A stretch of DNA of 64,000 nt from Gemmatimonadota bacterium (GTDB lineage: Bacteria > Gemmatimonadota > Gemmatimonadetes > Gemmatimonadales > Gemmatimonadaceae): contig JAJPIS010000107.1 in NCBI GenBank assembly GCA_021324635.1, positions 147,663 through 211,662 on the forward strand. Reading direction: 5' to 3'. The position numbers were made by a program, and so were the translations under genes. The notes below the pieces were generated by a model. The model did no database searches. It had not been told where the DNA came from and saw only the letters and a program-made list of their open reading frames with translations. This document shows positions 27,162 through 34,648 of this stretch, one piece after another (position 1 is the stretch's first letter; every line of letters begins with the position of its first letter).

Positions 27162-27974
27162 ATGCACCGGCCGGAGGTCATCGGGATCGTCGTAGCCCTT
27201 CCGGCGGAGGCGCGCGGCATGCTCGACACCGTACCCGCGCGTGGCGCGTTGACGCACGTGAGCGAGCACGTGCTCCTCTGCCGCGCCGGCGTCGGCAGCC
27301 GCCGCGCGGCCGCGGCTGGCCAGGGACTCATCGACGCAGGGGTGGGTGCGCTCGTCAGCTGGGGTTGCGCGGCGGGTCTCCAGGCGGGGCGCCCGGCCGG
27401 CACGCTGGTGCTCGCCGATCGCGTCGTTCGTCCGACGCATCGCAATGAGAGCCGCGAGCACGCCGGCACCGGCGATGAGACCAGGTCGCCGACACAGGCG
27501 ATCGCGTCGACCTGGCTCGACCGTCTCGCCACGCGTCTGGCCCCGGAGCTGAACACCGTGCGCGGCGCGATCGCCGATGCGGGAGGGATCCTCCGGACGG
27601 CGGACGACAAGCGGGCCCTGGCGTGCACCGGCGCGGACGCCGCCGACATGGAGACCGCCGCCGTGGCGGAGGTCGCCGCCCGCGCGGGCGTCCCGTGGGT
27701 CGCGGTGCGGGCGGTGGCCGACGGCCACGATGCGACCGTCCCGGCCAGTGTCGTCACCGCGCTCGACGACGACGGCCGCCTTCGGGTGATGCCATTCGCG
27801 GCCGCCCTCGCCCGCCGGCCGGCCGACGCGCTGGCGCTCCCGCGGCTCGCGCGTGGGTACCGGGCAGCCCTGACGGCACTGCGGACGGTGCGACGCCTCG
27901 CCGGACCGACGCTCCTGGCGCCCGGCCTGGAGGCGCTGTCGCCTGTGGCGGCGCCCGGCGTGGCTCGGTTGTGA
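27162..27974 (+). CDS. hpnG: hopanoid-associated phosphorylase HpnG
   Basis: 270 residues from the ATG at 27162. A GTG at 27111 gives a longer head without conserved content. It belongs to the nucleoside phosphorylase superfamily: 'VIGIVVALPAEARGM', the Gly-rich 'LLCRAGVGSRRAAAAGQGLI', 'LVSWGCAAGLQAGRPAGTLV', and the active-site region 'AADMETAAVAEVAARAGVPW' with 'VRAVADGHD'. HpnG releases adenine from adenosylhopane to give phosphoribosylhopane (ribosylhopane after dephosphorylation). It ends with GTGA overlapping the hpnA start, indicating coupled translation. Confidence 0.9.
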   Translation: MHRPEVIGIVVALPAEARGMLDTVPARGALTHVSEHVLLCRAGVGSRRAAAAGQGLIDAGVGALVSWGCAAGLQAGRPAGTLVLADRVVRPTHRNESREHAGTGDETRSPTQAIASTWLDRLATRLAPELNTVRGAIADAGGILRTADDKRALACTGADAADMETAAVAEVAARAGVPWVAVRAVADGHDATVPASVVTALDDDGRLRVMPFAAALARRPADALALPRLARGYRAALTALRTVRRLAGPTLLAPGLEALSPVAAPGVARL

Positions 27975-28954
27975 CCCTCCTCGTCACCGGCGCCACGGGC
28001 TTTGTCGGTGCCGCCGTGGCCCGCGCGCTCATCGCGCGCGGCGAGCGGGTCCGGGCCCTCGTCCGGAGCGGGAGTGACCGCCAGAACCTCGAGGGGCTCG
28101 GGGTCACGCCGGTCGTCGGGGATCTCACCGACGCTGCCTCGCTCGAGCGAGCGGTGGCCGGATGCGACGGCGTCTTCCACGTGGCCGCGGACTACCGCCT
28201 GTGGGTCCCGGACCCGGCGGCGATGTACCGTGCCAACGTCGAGGGCACACGCGCTGTCCTCGATGCCGCGGCCGCTGCCGGAGCTCGCCGCATCGTGTAC
28301 ACGAGCAGCGTGGCCACGATCGGCACCGTGGCTGGCGGGGGGGCAGCCGACGAGGACACACCGTCGACCCTCGCCGACATGATCGGCCACTACAAGCGCT
28401 CCAAGTACATGGCCGAGGAGGTCGCGCGGGAGCGAGCCGCGCAGGGTGTCCCGGTGGTGATCGTCAATCCCTCGACGCCGGTCGGACCGGGGGATGTGAA
28501 GCCGACACCGACAGGGCGGCTGATCGTGGATGCACTCGCCGGACGGATGCCCGCCTACGTCGACACGGGACTCAACGTCGTGCACGTGGATGACGTTGCG
28601 GCTGGCCATCTGCTCGCGTACGATTGCGGCCTCGTCGGCCGGCGCTATATCCTCGGCGGTGCCAACCTCACGCTTCGCGAGATCCTGACCGAGTGCGCGC
28701 GCCTGGCCCGTCGGCCGCCGCCCCGCATCCGGTTGCCACACGCTGCGGTCCTGCCGATCGCGTATCTCGCCGAAGGATGGGCGCGCATCACGGGGCGCGT
28801 GCCTCGGACGACAGTCGACGGCGTGCGATTGGCCAGGAAGATGATGTTCTTCTCGAGCGCGAGAGCCGAACGGGAGCTCGGGTACCGAGCGCGCGACGCT
28901 CGCGATGCGTTGCGCGACGCGGCCCAGTGGTTCCGTGGGCACGGATACGTTTGA
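27971..28954 (+). CDS. hpnA: hopanoid-associated sugar epimerase HpnA
   Basis: 327 residues from the GTG at 27971, 4-base overlap with hpnG. Extended short-chain dehydrogenase: NAD(P) site GATGFVG (7-13), 'GDLTDAASLERAVAGCDGVF', active-site Thr-Ser-Ser (111-113) and Tyr141/Lys145 in 'HYKRSK', then 'VNPSTPVGPGDVKPTPTGRL' and 'NVVHVDDVAAGHLLA'. HpnA is conserved in hopanoid clusters and is thought to modify the hopanoid side chain or its sugar. The exact reaction is not settled. Its neighbours confirm the family choice over a generic epimerase. Confidence 0.92.
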   Translation: MTLLVTGATGFVGAAVARALIARGERVRALVRSGSDRQNLEGLGVTPVVGDLTDAASLERAVAGCDGVFHVAADYRLWVPDPAAMYRANVEGTRAVLDAAAAAGARRIVYTSSVATIGTVAGGGAADEDTPSTLADMIGHYKRSKYMAEEVARERAAQGVPVVIVNPSTPVGPGDVKPTPTGRLIVDALAGRMPAYVDTGLNVVHVDDVAAGHLLAYDCGLVGRRYILGGANLTLREILTECARLARRPPPRIRLPHAAVLPIAYLAEGWARITGRVPRTTVDGVRLARKMMFFSSARAERELGYRARDARDALRDAAQWFRGHGYV

Positions 28955-29055
28955 TCGAGGATCGGGATGAGGCACGACGCGTGGACGCGATGGTGGCACG
29001 CGGGAGGCCGGGGCTCAGGAGGGGATCCGGTCGTACCTCAGCGAGGGGCTGGACG

Positions 29056-29250
29056 ATGCGGCCCGAGTGGCTGCCCGCCGGCGGACGAGTGGCGCCCACG
29101 GCCGGGGCGTCGACCCCCGAGGTGCTGGTCGGCCTGGTGCTCGACCGGCTGTGGCAGTTGGGTGCCCGGTCGGTGCAGACAGTCGACGGGATCGACGAGG
29201 TGACTACATTTCGGCTGCCGGCCGAGTTGGACCGGCCAACGGCTCGCTGA
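29056..29250 (+). CDS. small unknown protein inside the hopanoid cluster
   Basis: 64 residues from the ATG at 29056 with GAGGGG 10 bases upstream. Soluble, compact, with a helical core 'STPEVLVGLVLDRLWQLGAR' and a strand-like end 'VQTVDGIDEVTTFRLPAEL'. Third codon positions are strongly G/C, which supports coding. No family recognised. It sits between hpnA (102 bases upstream) and hpnH (22 bases downstream), so it is probably cotranscribed and may be an accessory factor. Confidence 0.55.
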   Translation: MRPEWLPAGGRVAPTAGASTPEVLVGLVLDRLWQLGARSVQTVDGIDEVTTFRLPAELDRPTAR

Positions 29251-29272
29251 CGGCACCCCGAGGACCTGGATC

Positions 29273-30400
29273 ATGGGCATTCCGTTGTTGCAGCAGTACC
29301 GGATCGGTCGCTACGTCCTGGGCAAGAAATTGCGCCGCGAGCAGCGCTACCCGCTCGTGCTCATGCTCGAGCCGCTGTTCCAGTGCAACCTGGAGTGTGC
29401 CGGCTGCGGGAAGATCGCCTACCCGACGGACGTCCTGCGCAAGCGGCTGACGGTGGAGGAGTGCCTGGCGGCCGTCGACGAGTGCGGCGCACCGGTCGTG
29501 TCGATCCCTGGTGGCGAGCCCCTGATCCACGCCGACATGCCGCGGATCGTGGCCGGCATCGTGGCGCGAAAGAAGTTCGTCTACCTGTGCACCAACGCGA
29601 TCCTTCTCGCGAAGCGGCTGGACGAGTTCACGCCCTCACCCTACCTGACGTTCTCCGTCCACCTCGACGGGCTCGCCGCACGGCACGACGCGTCGGTGTG
29701 TCGTGATGGCATCTTCGAGAAAGCGGTGACGGCGATCCGCCTGGCCCGGCGGCGCGGGTTCCGGGTCTCGATCAACTGCACACTCTTCCAGGGCGAGAAT
29801 GCGGACGAGGTCGCGGAGTTCCTGGACTTCGTCACCGAGCTCGGCGTCGAAGGGGTGACCATTTCCCCCGGCTACAGCTACGAGCGAGCGCCCCGGCAGG
29901 ATGTCTTCCTCGGCCGGACGCAGAGCAAGCAGCTCTTCCGCGAGATCTTCAAGCGTGGCCGCGGGAAGCGGTGGCCGCTGACCGACTCGACCCTGTTCCT
30001 CGATTTTCTGGCCGGCAACCAGACGTACGAGTGCACGCCGTGGAGCACTCCGACACGCAATGTCTTCGGGTGGCAGAAGCCGTGCTATCTCCTCGTCACC
30101 GAGGGCTACGCCCCGACCTTCAAGCACCTCATGGAGGAGACGCCGTGGGACCAGTACGGGACGGGTCGGAATCCCAAGTGTGACAACTGCATGGCGCATT
30201 GCGGCTACGAGGGCACGGCCGTCAATGATGCCGTGCGGCACCCGCTCAAGGCGCTCGCGGTCTCGATCCGTGGCCCGCGCACGGATGGACCCCTCGCGCC
30301 CGAGCTGCCGATCCGGTACGCCCGCGACACGCGAAGCCTGCCACTCGCCGTCGTCGACCCGCCCGGCCCGGCGGCGCAGCCGCTCCGAAGGTCCAGCTAG
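29273..30400 (+). CDS. hpnH: hopanoid biosynthesis radical SAM protein HpnH
   Basis: 375 residues. Opening 'MGIPLLQQYRIGRYVLGKKL' is typical. Radical SAM cysteines 38, 42 and 45 are in 'PLFQCNLECAGCGKIAYP', with 'SIPGGEPLIHADMPRIV' next and the C-terminal cluster 'CDNCMAHCGYEG'. HpnH joins hopene to a 5'-deoxyadenosyl group, forming adenosylhopane, the first C35 hopanoid. Its product is the substrate of HpnG encoded upstream. Confidence 0.97.
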   Translation: MGIPLLQQYRIGRYVLGKKLRREQRYPLVLMLEPLFQCNLECAGCGKIAYPTDVLRKRLTVEECLAAVDECGAPVVSIPGGEPLIHADMPRIVAGIVARKKFVYLCTNAILLAKRLDEFTPSPYLTFSVHLDGLAARHDASVCRDGIFEKAVTAIRLARRRGFRVSINCTLFQGENADEVAEFLDFVTELGVEGVTISPGYSYERAPRQDVFLGRTQSKQLFREIFKRGRGKRWPLTDSTLFLDFLAGNQTYECTPWSTPTRNVFGWQKPCYLLVTEGYAPTFKHLMEETPWDQYGTGRNPKCDNCMAHCGYEGTAVNDAVRHPLKALAVSIRGPRTDGPLAPELPIRYARDTRSLPLAVVDPPGPAAQPLRRSS

Positions 30401-30416
30401 GCGGATCTGCGAATCG

Positions 30417-30450
30417 CCCCCCCCCCCGCCACACGCGCGGCGGGCGGGGG
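30417..30450. terminator. imperfect C-run/G-run hairpin
   Basis: A run of 11 C followed by GCC, then after ACACGCGC the strand GGCGGGCGGGGG, which pairs with one bulge. It lies 16 bases after the hpnH stop and 12 bases before hpnB. It is probably an attenuating structure rather than a full terminator, because hpnB belongs to the same pathway. Confidence 0.35.
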
Positions 30451-30462
30451 CTCGTTCCACCG

Positions 30463-31623
30463 ATGATCCTGACCGTGCTGACGGCCGCTGCCGCCGTGCT
30501 CTGGGGCGGCATACTGCTCGCCCCGTGGCGCCCCTGGTCCACGCGCGAGCAGCTCGACCCGGAGCCAGGACCCTCCGATCCGGTCGACCTCTCCGAGGTG
30601 ACGGCGCTCATCCCGGCGCGCGACGAGGCCCCCGTCATTGGGCGGACCGTCGTCGCGTTGCGCGCGCAGGGGCCGGGGCTCCGCATCGTGGTCGTGGACG
30701 ACCAGTCGAGTGATGCGACCGCCGCGGTCGCCCGGGCGGCTGGCGGGCCGACGTGCGACATCGTAGCGGGCGCGCCGCTCCCGGACGGGTGGGTGGGGAA
30801 GCTCTGGGCGCTGGAACAGGGACGGCGACGCGTGCGCACGCGGCTGGCACTCCTGGTGGACGCAGACATCGAGCTCCGCCCGGGGCTCGTCGCCGCGCTC
30901 GTCGCCCGGAGCCGGCGCGACGGCCGGGAGCTCGTCTCGCTGATGGCCGTCCTCGAGCAGCACACGACATGGGAGCGTCTGCTCGTCCCTGCCTTCGTGT
31001 ACTTCTTCAAGCTCCTCTATCCGTTCCGCATCGCCAACTCGCCCAGCCGGCTGGTCGCCGCGGCCGCCGGTGGCTGCGTGCTCATCGAGACCGCGTGGCT
31101 CGACCGGATCGGCGGGTTCGGGGCGGTCCGATCCGCGCTGATCGACGACTGCGCGCTGGCCCGCCGGGTCAAGGACGTCGGCGGCCGCACCTGGATCGGC
31201 CTGACGCATGCCGCCGTCAGTCACCGGCGGATGGAGTCCCTGGGCGCGATCTGGCGCATGGTCGCCCGCAGCGCCTTCGCCCAGCTCCGGTTCTCGACTC
31301 TCCTCCTCCTGGCCTGCGTCGGGCTGTTGATGGTCGCGTTCTGGGTTCCCCCGGCTGCGCTGGCGCTGGGGAGTCCCCGCACGCGCCTCGTCGCCCTCGC
31401 GGTCCTGGCGGCAATGGTGCTCTCGTACCTGCCGGTGCTCCGGTTCTACCGCTTGAATGCGCTCTGGGCTCTCGCCCTGCCGCTCACCGGTACGGTCTAT
31501 CTGCTCATGACCATTTCGTCCGCGATGCGCGAGTGGCGGGGCGCCGGGGCGGTCTGGAAAGGGCGCGCCTATGGGCGGGGCGCCGGCCGTCGCATCGTGG
31601 CGGCGAGTGGGTCCGAAGGTTAG
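30463..31623 (+). CDS. hpnB: hopanoid-associated glycosyltransferase HpnB
   Basis: 386 residues. N-terminal span (3-20) then a GT2 domain: 'VTALIPARDEAPVIGRTV', 'IVVVDDQSSDATAAVARAA', 'WVGKLWALEQG', the DxD site DAD (133-135), 'AAAAGGCVLIETAWLDRIGG', 'DDCALARRVKDVGGRTWIGL' and 'AWRMVARSAFAQLR'-like closing helices. Three C-terminal membrane spans lie at ~285-355. HpnB is conserved in hopanoid clusters as a hopene-associated glycosyltransferase, with a disputed exact acceptor. It is the last hopanoid gene here. Confidence 0.9.
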   Translation: MILTVLTAAAAVLWGGILLAPWRPWSTREQLDPEPGPSDPVDLSEVTALIPARDEAPVIGRTVVALRAQGPGLRIVVVDDQSSDATAAVARAAGGPTCDIVAGAPLPDGWVGKLWALEQGRRRVRTRLALLVDADIELRPGLVAALVARSRRDGRELVSLMAVLEQHTTWERLLVPAFVYFFKLLYPFRIANSPSRLVAAAAGGCVLIETAWLDRIGGFGAVRSALIDDCALARRVKDVGGRTWIGLTHAAVSHRRMESLGAIWRMVARSAFAQLRFSTLLLLACVGLLMVAFWVPPAALALGSPRTRLVALAVLAAMVLSYLPVLRFYRLNALWALALPLTGTVYLLMTISSAMREWRGAGAVWKGRAYGRGAGRRIVAASGSEG

Positions 31624-31714
31624 CGCGCTCTCACGATTGCATGCGGGCGAGCATTCGCGTATCGGCCACCGGCGCCGGTCGTCTCGGGGTAAGCCCGCAA
31701 CGTGGAGAGCGGCA

Positions 31715-32092
31715 ATGAAGGTCCTGATCGCCGATGATGACCCCGATTTCGTGGTGCTCGTCAAGACGTTCCTGGAAGCCCAGGGCTGTCGAATCGTGGT
31801 GGCGCAGGACACCATGCGGGCGGCCATGCTGGCGCGTCGCGAGGGGCCGGACGTCGTCCTGCTCGACGTCAACATGCCGGGCGGCGGCGGCATCGGCACG
31901 CTGAAGCAGCTCAAAGCATCGACCAAGTTCGGGGCCATCCCTGTGGTCGTGATCTCGGCCCGGGACGACGAGGAGCTGCCGCGGACTGCCGCCGAGCTGG
32001 GCGCGGCACGCTTCATCCGTAAGCCGGTCGATCTCGAGACGATGCATCGTACGCTCCTCGACCTGGTGGCGGCGCCCGCGCCCGGGCGGTGA
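31715..32092 (+). CDS. single-domain response regulator
   Basis: 125 residues from the ATG at 31715 with GGAG upstream. Complete CheY-like receiver and nothing else: acidic pocket DDD (7-9), phospho-acceptor Asp51 in 'VVLLDVNMPG', Ser81 in 'VVVISARD' and Lys103 in 'FIRKPVD'. All switch residues are present, unlike the ANTAR gene's receiver. Without an output domain it must act by protein contact. No histidine kinase is adjacent. It follows hpnB by 91 bases, and a strong hairpin follows its stop. Confidence 0.85.
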   Translation: MKVLIADDDPDFVVLVKTFLEAQGCRIVVAQDTMRAAMLARREGPDVVLLDVNMPGGGGIGTLKQLKASTKFGAIPVVVISARDDEELPRTAAELGAARFIRKPVDLETMHRTLLDLVAAPAPGR

Positions 32093-32114
32093 CGGTCGCC
32101 ACGGCCCGAGGCCC

Positions 32115-32157
32115 GATGACAGACGCCCACTCGGGTTGCGAGTGGGCGTCTGTCATC
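32115..32157. terminator. strong 18-base-pair hairpin
   Basis: Perfect inverted repeat: GATGACAGACGCCCACTC (32115-32132), loop GGGTTGC, and the exact complement to 32157. It lies 23 bases after the response regulator stop, facing a convergent lipoprotein gene. The absence of a T tract suggests a bidirectional or intrinsic-like terminator of the type common in G+C-rich genomes. It shares its core with 15906-15930. Confidence 0.75.
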
Positions 32158-32222
32158 CGCCTGACGCTGGCTCAGTCCCGCGTCGAGGGACGCGCCATCG
32201 GCGGCGCCTCCTCTGTGAGGGC

Positions 32223-32690
32223 TCAGTGCTTGGTCGTGTCCTTCGGCTGAGTCACCGTCGTCGTGTCCGCGACATCGTAGAACGTCACGATCCCCGGTAC
32301 CAGCGACCACGCAATGGTGCCGGTTCGGTCGCTGGCGATCGTGAACGGCGGTGAGCGAAGCGGCGGTCCCAGTTGCCGGCGCCCGATGAGCCGGTAGCGG
32401 TCGCCCCAGCTGATCGGCGTGAAGGTGAATGTCTTTGTCTCGTTGCCCGGCACGGTGCCGATCATCCGGCTGAAACCGCCCTGATCCTGCGCGATGTAAA
32501 TCGTCAGCTCCGTCGGGACGGTCAGATTGTTCTGAACCTCGACGGCGATCGGGTGCGGAGGCGCCTCATTGGTTCGGTGATGCGACGATGCGCAGGCCGA
32601 CAACCCCCATCCGGCCGCGCCGGCGAGAAGGCCGGCGGACGCGAGGCGCCGGGTCACGCGATGAACAACACGGGAGAAACCGAGGGGCAT
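32223..32690 (-). CDS. small lipoprotein, beta-rich, function unknown
   Basis: 155 residues from the ATG at 32690 with GGAG 6 bases upstream. Basic head, hydrophobic core 'LASAGLLAGAAGWGLSACAS' ending in a lipobox-like Cys. The mature ~115 residues alternate strands ('IAVEVQNNLTVPTELTIYIA', 'MIGTVPGNETKTFTFTPISW', 'YRLIGRRQLG', 'GTIAWSLVPGIVTFYDV'), suggesting a small beta-sandwich. I do not recognise a named family. It is leftward and isolated, 272 bases from the divergent DoxX gene. Confidence 0.7.
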   Translation of the reverse strand: MPLGFSRVVHRVTRRLASAGLLAGAAGWGLSACASSHHRTNEAPPHPIAVEVQNNLTVPTELTIYIAQDQGGFSRMIGTVPGNETKTFTFTPISWGDRYRLIGRRQLGPPLRSPPFTIASDRTGTIAWSLVPGIVTFYDVADTTTVTQPKDTTKH

Positions 32691-32840
32691 AGCGGGCTCC
32701 GGGGTCTGATGGCGAGATGACGCAAACGTCAGGGCATGTCGCGGGCCAAGGCGGCTCGCAGGGGCGGCCAGAGCCGCGACGGACGGGCGGTGACAGCAGC
32801 GGTTGCAGCAGGGCCGCAGCACGGCTGCGGCGGGGCCGCG

Positions 32841-32872
32841 CGGCTGTCACGCGGCCGTCACACGGCTGTCGC
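32841..32872. repeat. three 11-base-phased direct repeats
   Basis: CGGCTGTCAC, CGGCCGTCAC and CGGCTGTCGC start at 32841, 32852 and 32863, one helical turn apart, about 90 bases before the DoxX gene. Such phasing suits a regulator binding several sites on one face of the DNA. This is inferred from spacing only. Confidence 0.4.
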
Positions 32873-32962
32873 GCTCACGACCCTGTCTGTGCGACACGAC
32901 TGGACGCGTACGGAGGGCGGCGATACGTTCGCCAAACTCTATTCTTTTCAGGAGGAGGTCCG

Positions 32963-33439
32963 ATGGCGGAGCGCGGCGGAGGTGGACGTTGGGATGCAGA
33001 CGGGGGTAGGGGCGCGGGTGGCGCGCAGGTGGTCTACGCGTGTGTGCGCGTCGTCGCCGCCTGGGTGTACGTCCAGCACGGCGCTCAGAAGATGTTGGGC
33101 GTTCTGGGTGGGGTCGGCCCTGGTGGCGCGACAGCGCCTTTCCCATCGCTCTTCGGATGGGCCGGCGTGATCGAGCTCGTCTGTGGTGCCCTGATCCTGG
33201 TCGGCCTCGCCACGCGGGTCGCGGCATTCCTTGCGTCGGGTGAGATGGCGACTGCGTATTTCATCGCGCACGCCCCGCACGGCTTTCTCTTTACCGTCCA
33301 GAACCACGGCGAAGTTCCAGCGATGCTGGCGTTCGTCTTTCTCTACGTCGCCGTGATCGGCGGTGGCCGCTACAGCCTCGACACTCTCATCGTTCGGGCG
33401 CGGGCGAGTCGAGCCTTCCCGGCACCACAGACGCCATAG
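32963..33439 (+). CDS. DoxX family membrane protein
   Basis: 158 residues from the ATG at 32963 after GGAGGAGG. The open frame extends to 32717 without support. After a Gly-rich head come four hydrophobic segments: ~22-42 (with 'ACVRVVAAWVYVQHGAQKML'), ~65-85, ~90-110 and ~118-138. 'FGWAGVIELVCGALILVGL' and 'GEMATAYFIAHAP' are the usual DoxX blocks. DoxX proteins are four-helix inner-membrane proteins linked to redox and thiol stress. The precise role here is unknown. Confidence 0.85.
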   Translation: MAERGGGGRWDADGGRGAGGAQVVYACVRVVAAWVYVQHGAQKMLGVLGGVGPGGATAPFPSLFGWAGVIELVCGALILVGLATRVAAFLASGEMATAYFIAHAPHGFLFTVQNHGEVPAMLAFVFLYVAVIGGGRYSLDTLIVRARASRAFPAPQTP

Positions 33440-33530
33440 CGAGCTCTTGGCCGCGGCTCGAATGTGGCACCGATGACGCTGCCGAAGCAATGACCCCGCG
33501 CACCCTTCTCGTCGCCCTTCGGAGCCCGCC

Positions 33531-34559
33531 ATGCCGACCTCGGTGATCATCTCCAGCGCCCCCTCGCGACCGGCGACGCACTTCAACGTCGTCTCGACGT
33601 CGATCCTGCTCACGGGCGTGCTGACCGGCCTGGCGGTCACCGGGCTGACCCAGAGCGTGGCCGGCGTGGTCGCCGGGGCCGTGCTGGGATTCGTCGGCTC
33701 GCTCGCCCCACAGGTCGCGCGCCAATGGGAGCGCGCCGTGCTGTTGCGGATGGGGGTCTATCGTGGCCTTCGCGGGCCCGGCCTCTTCTGGCGCATACCG
33801 TTCGTCGATTCGATCCCGACCTGGGTGGATCAGCGGGTCATGACGACCAGCTTTGCCGCCGAGGAGACGCTCACGTCGGACACCGTTCCCGTGAACGTCG
33901 ACGCCGTGCTCTTCTGGATGGTCCACGATCCGGAGAAGGCTGCGCTGGAGGTGCAGGACTACGCGCACGCGGTGAGCTGGGCGGCGCAGACGGGACTCCG
34001 CGACATCATTGGGCGGACCTCGCTCGCCGAGCTGCTGCGCGGCCGGGAGCGAATCGAGGGCGAGCTTCAGACGCTGATCGACGAGCGGGCGATGCCGTGG
34101 GGGATCACGGTCCAGTCAGTCGAGATGCGCGATGTGGTGATCCCGACATCCCTCCAGGACGCGATGTCCCGAGAGGCGCAGGCGTCGCGGGAGAAGTCGG
34201 CGCGGATCATCCTCGGCCAGGCCGAGGTCGAGATCGCGGCCCTGTTTTCCCAGGCAGCCCTGAGCTATCAGAGCAATCCGACCGCTCTACACCTGCGGGC
34301 GATGAACATCCTCTACGAGGGGCTCAAGGAGAAAGGCGCCCTGATGGTCGTACCGAGCAGCGCCGTGGAAACGATGGGCCTGGGCGGCCTCTTCGGCGCC
34401 GCGGCCCTGAGCCAGACGACCGGCCAGTCGCCACCCGACCGAGGGGCGGGCCCGGCCGGGAGCCCGCCGTCCGACCAGCGCAAGGGCCAGTCGGCGATCT
34501 CGAGCGGCCCCGCCGCGCTCGGCATCCCAGCGCTCCCGACAGGATTCCCCGCGGGCTGA
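33531..34559 (+). CDS. slipin-type SPFH/Band 7 protein
   Basis: 342 residues. Two adjacent hydrophobic segments (~22-42 and ~43-62) anchor it. The Band 7 domain begins 'WERAVLLRMGVYRGLRGPGL', has 'DSIPTWVDQRVMTTSF', 'VDAVLFWMVHDPEKAALEVQ', 'TGLRDIIGRTSLAELLRGR' and 'ITVQSVEMRDVVIPTSLQDA', then the helical 'REAQASREKSARIILGQAEV'. The last ~55 residues are Pro/Gly/Ser-rich and disordered. Slipins are stomatin homologues that form membrane microdomain oligomers, often with NfeD partners. No NfeD gene is adjacent here. Confidence 0.9.
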   Translation: MPTSVIISSAPSRPATHFNVVSTSILLTGVLTGLAVTGLTQSVAGVVAGAVLGFVGSLAPQVARQWERAVLLRMGVYRGLRGPGLFWRIPFVDSIPTWVDQRVMTTSFAAEETLTSDTVPVNVDAVLFWMVHDPEKAALEVQDYAHAVSWAAQTGLRDIIGRTSLAELLRGRERIEGELQTLIDERAMPWGITVQSVEMRDVVIPTSLQDAMSREAQASREKSARIILGQAEVEIAALFSQAALSYQSNPTALHLRAMNILYEGLKEKGALMVVPSSAVETMGLGGLFGAAALSQTTGQSPPDRGAGPAGSPPSDQRKGQSAISSGPAALGIPALPTGFPAG

Positions 34560-34648
34560 ACCGGCCGGCCCCGACCCTCTCGGACCCTCGACCGCGCTCG
34601 GGAGCGCACGCGCGACCAGGACCGGGGCAGCGGACCTGTGCTGAGGTG

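Noticed and set aside
30397..32310. Leftward 637-codon frame opposite hpnB and the response regulator
   Set aside because: No recognisable domain, and it crosses two well-supported forward genes and a strong hairpin.
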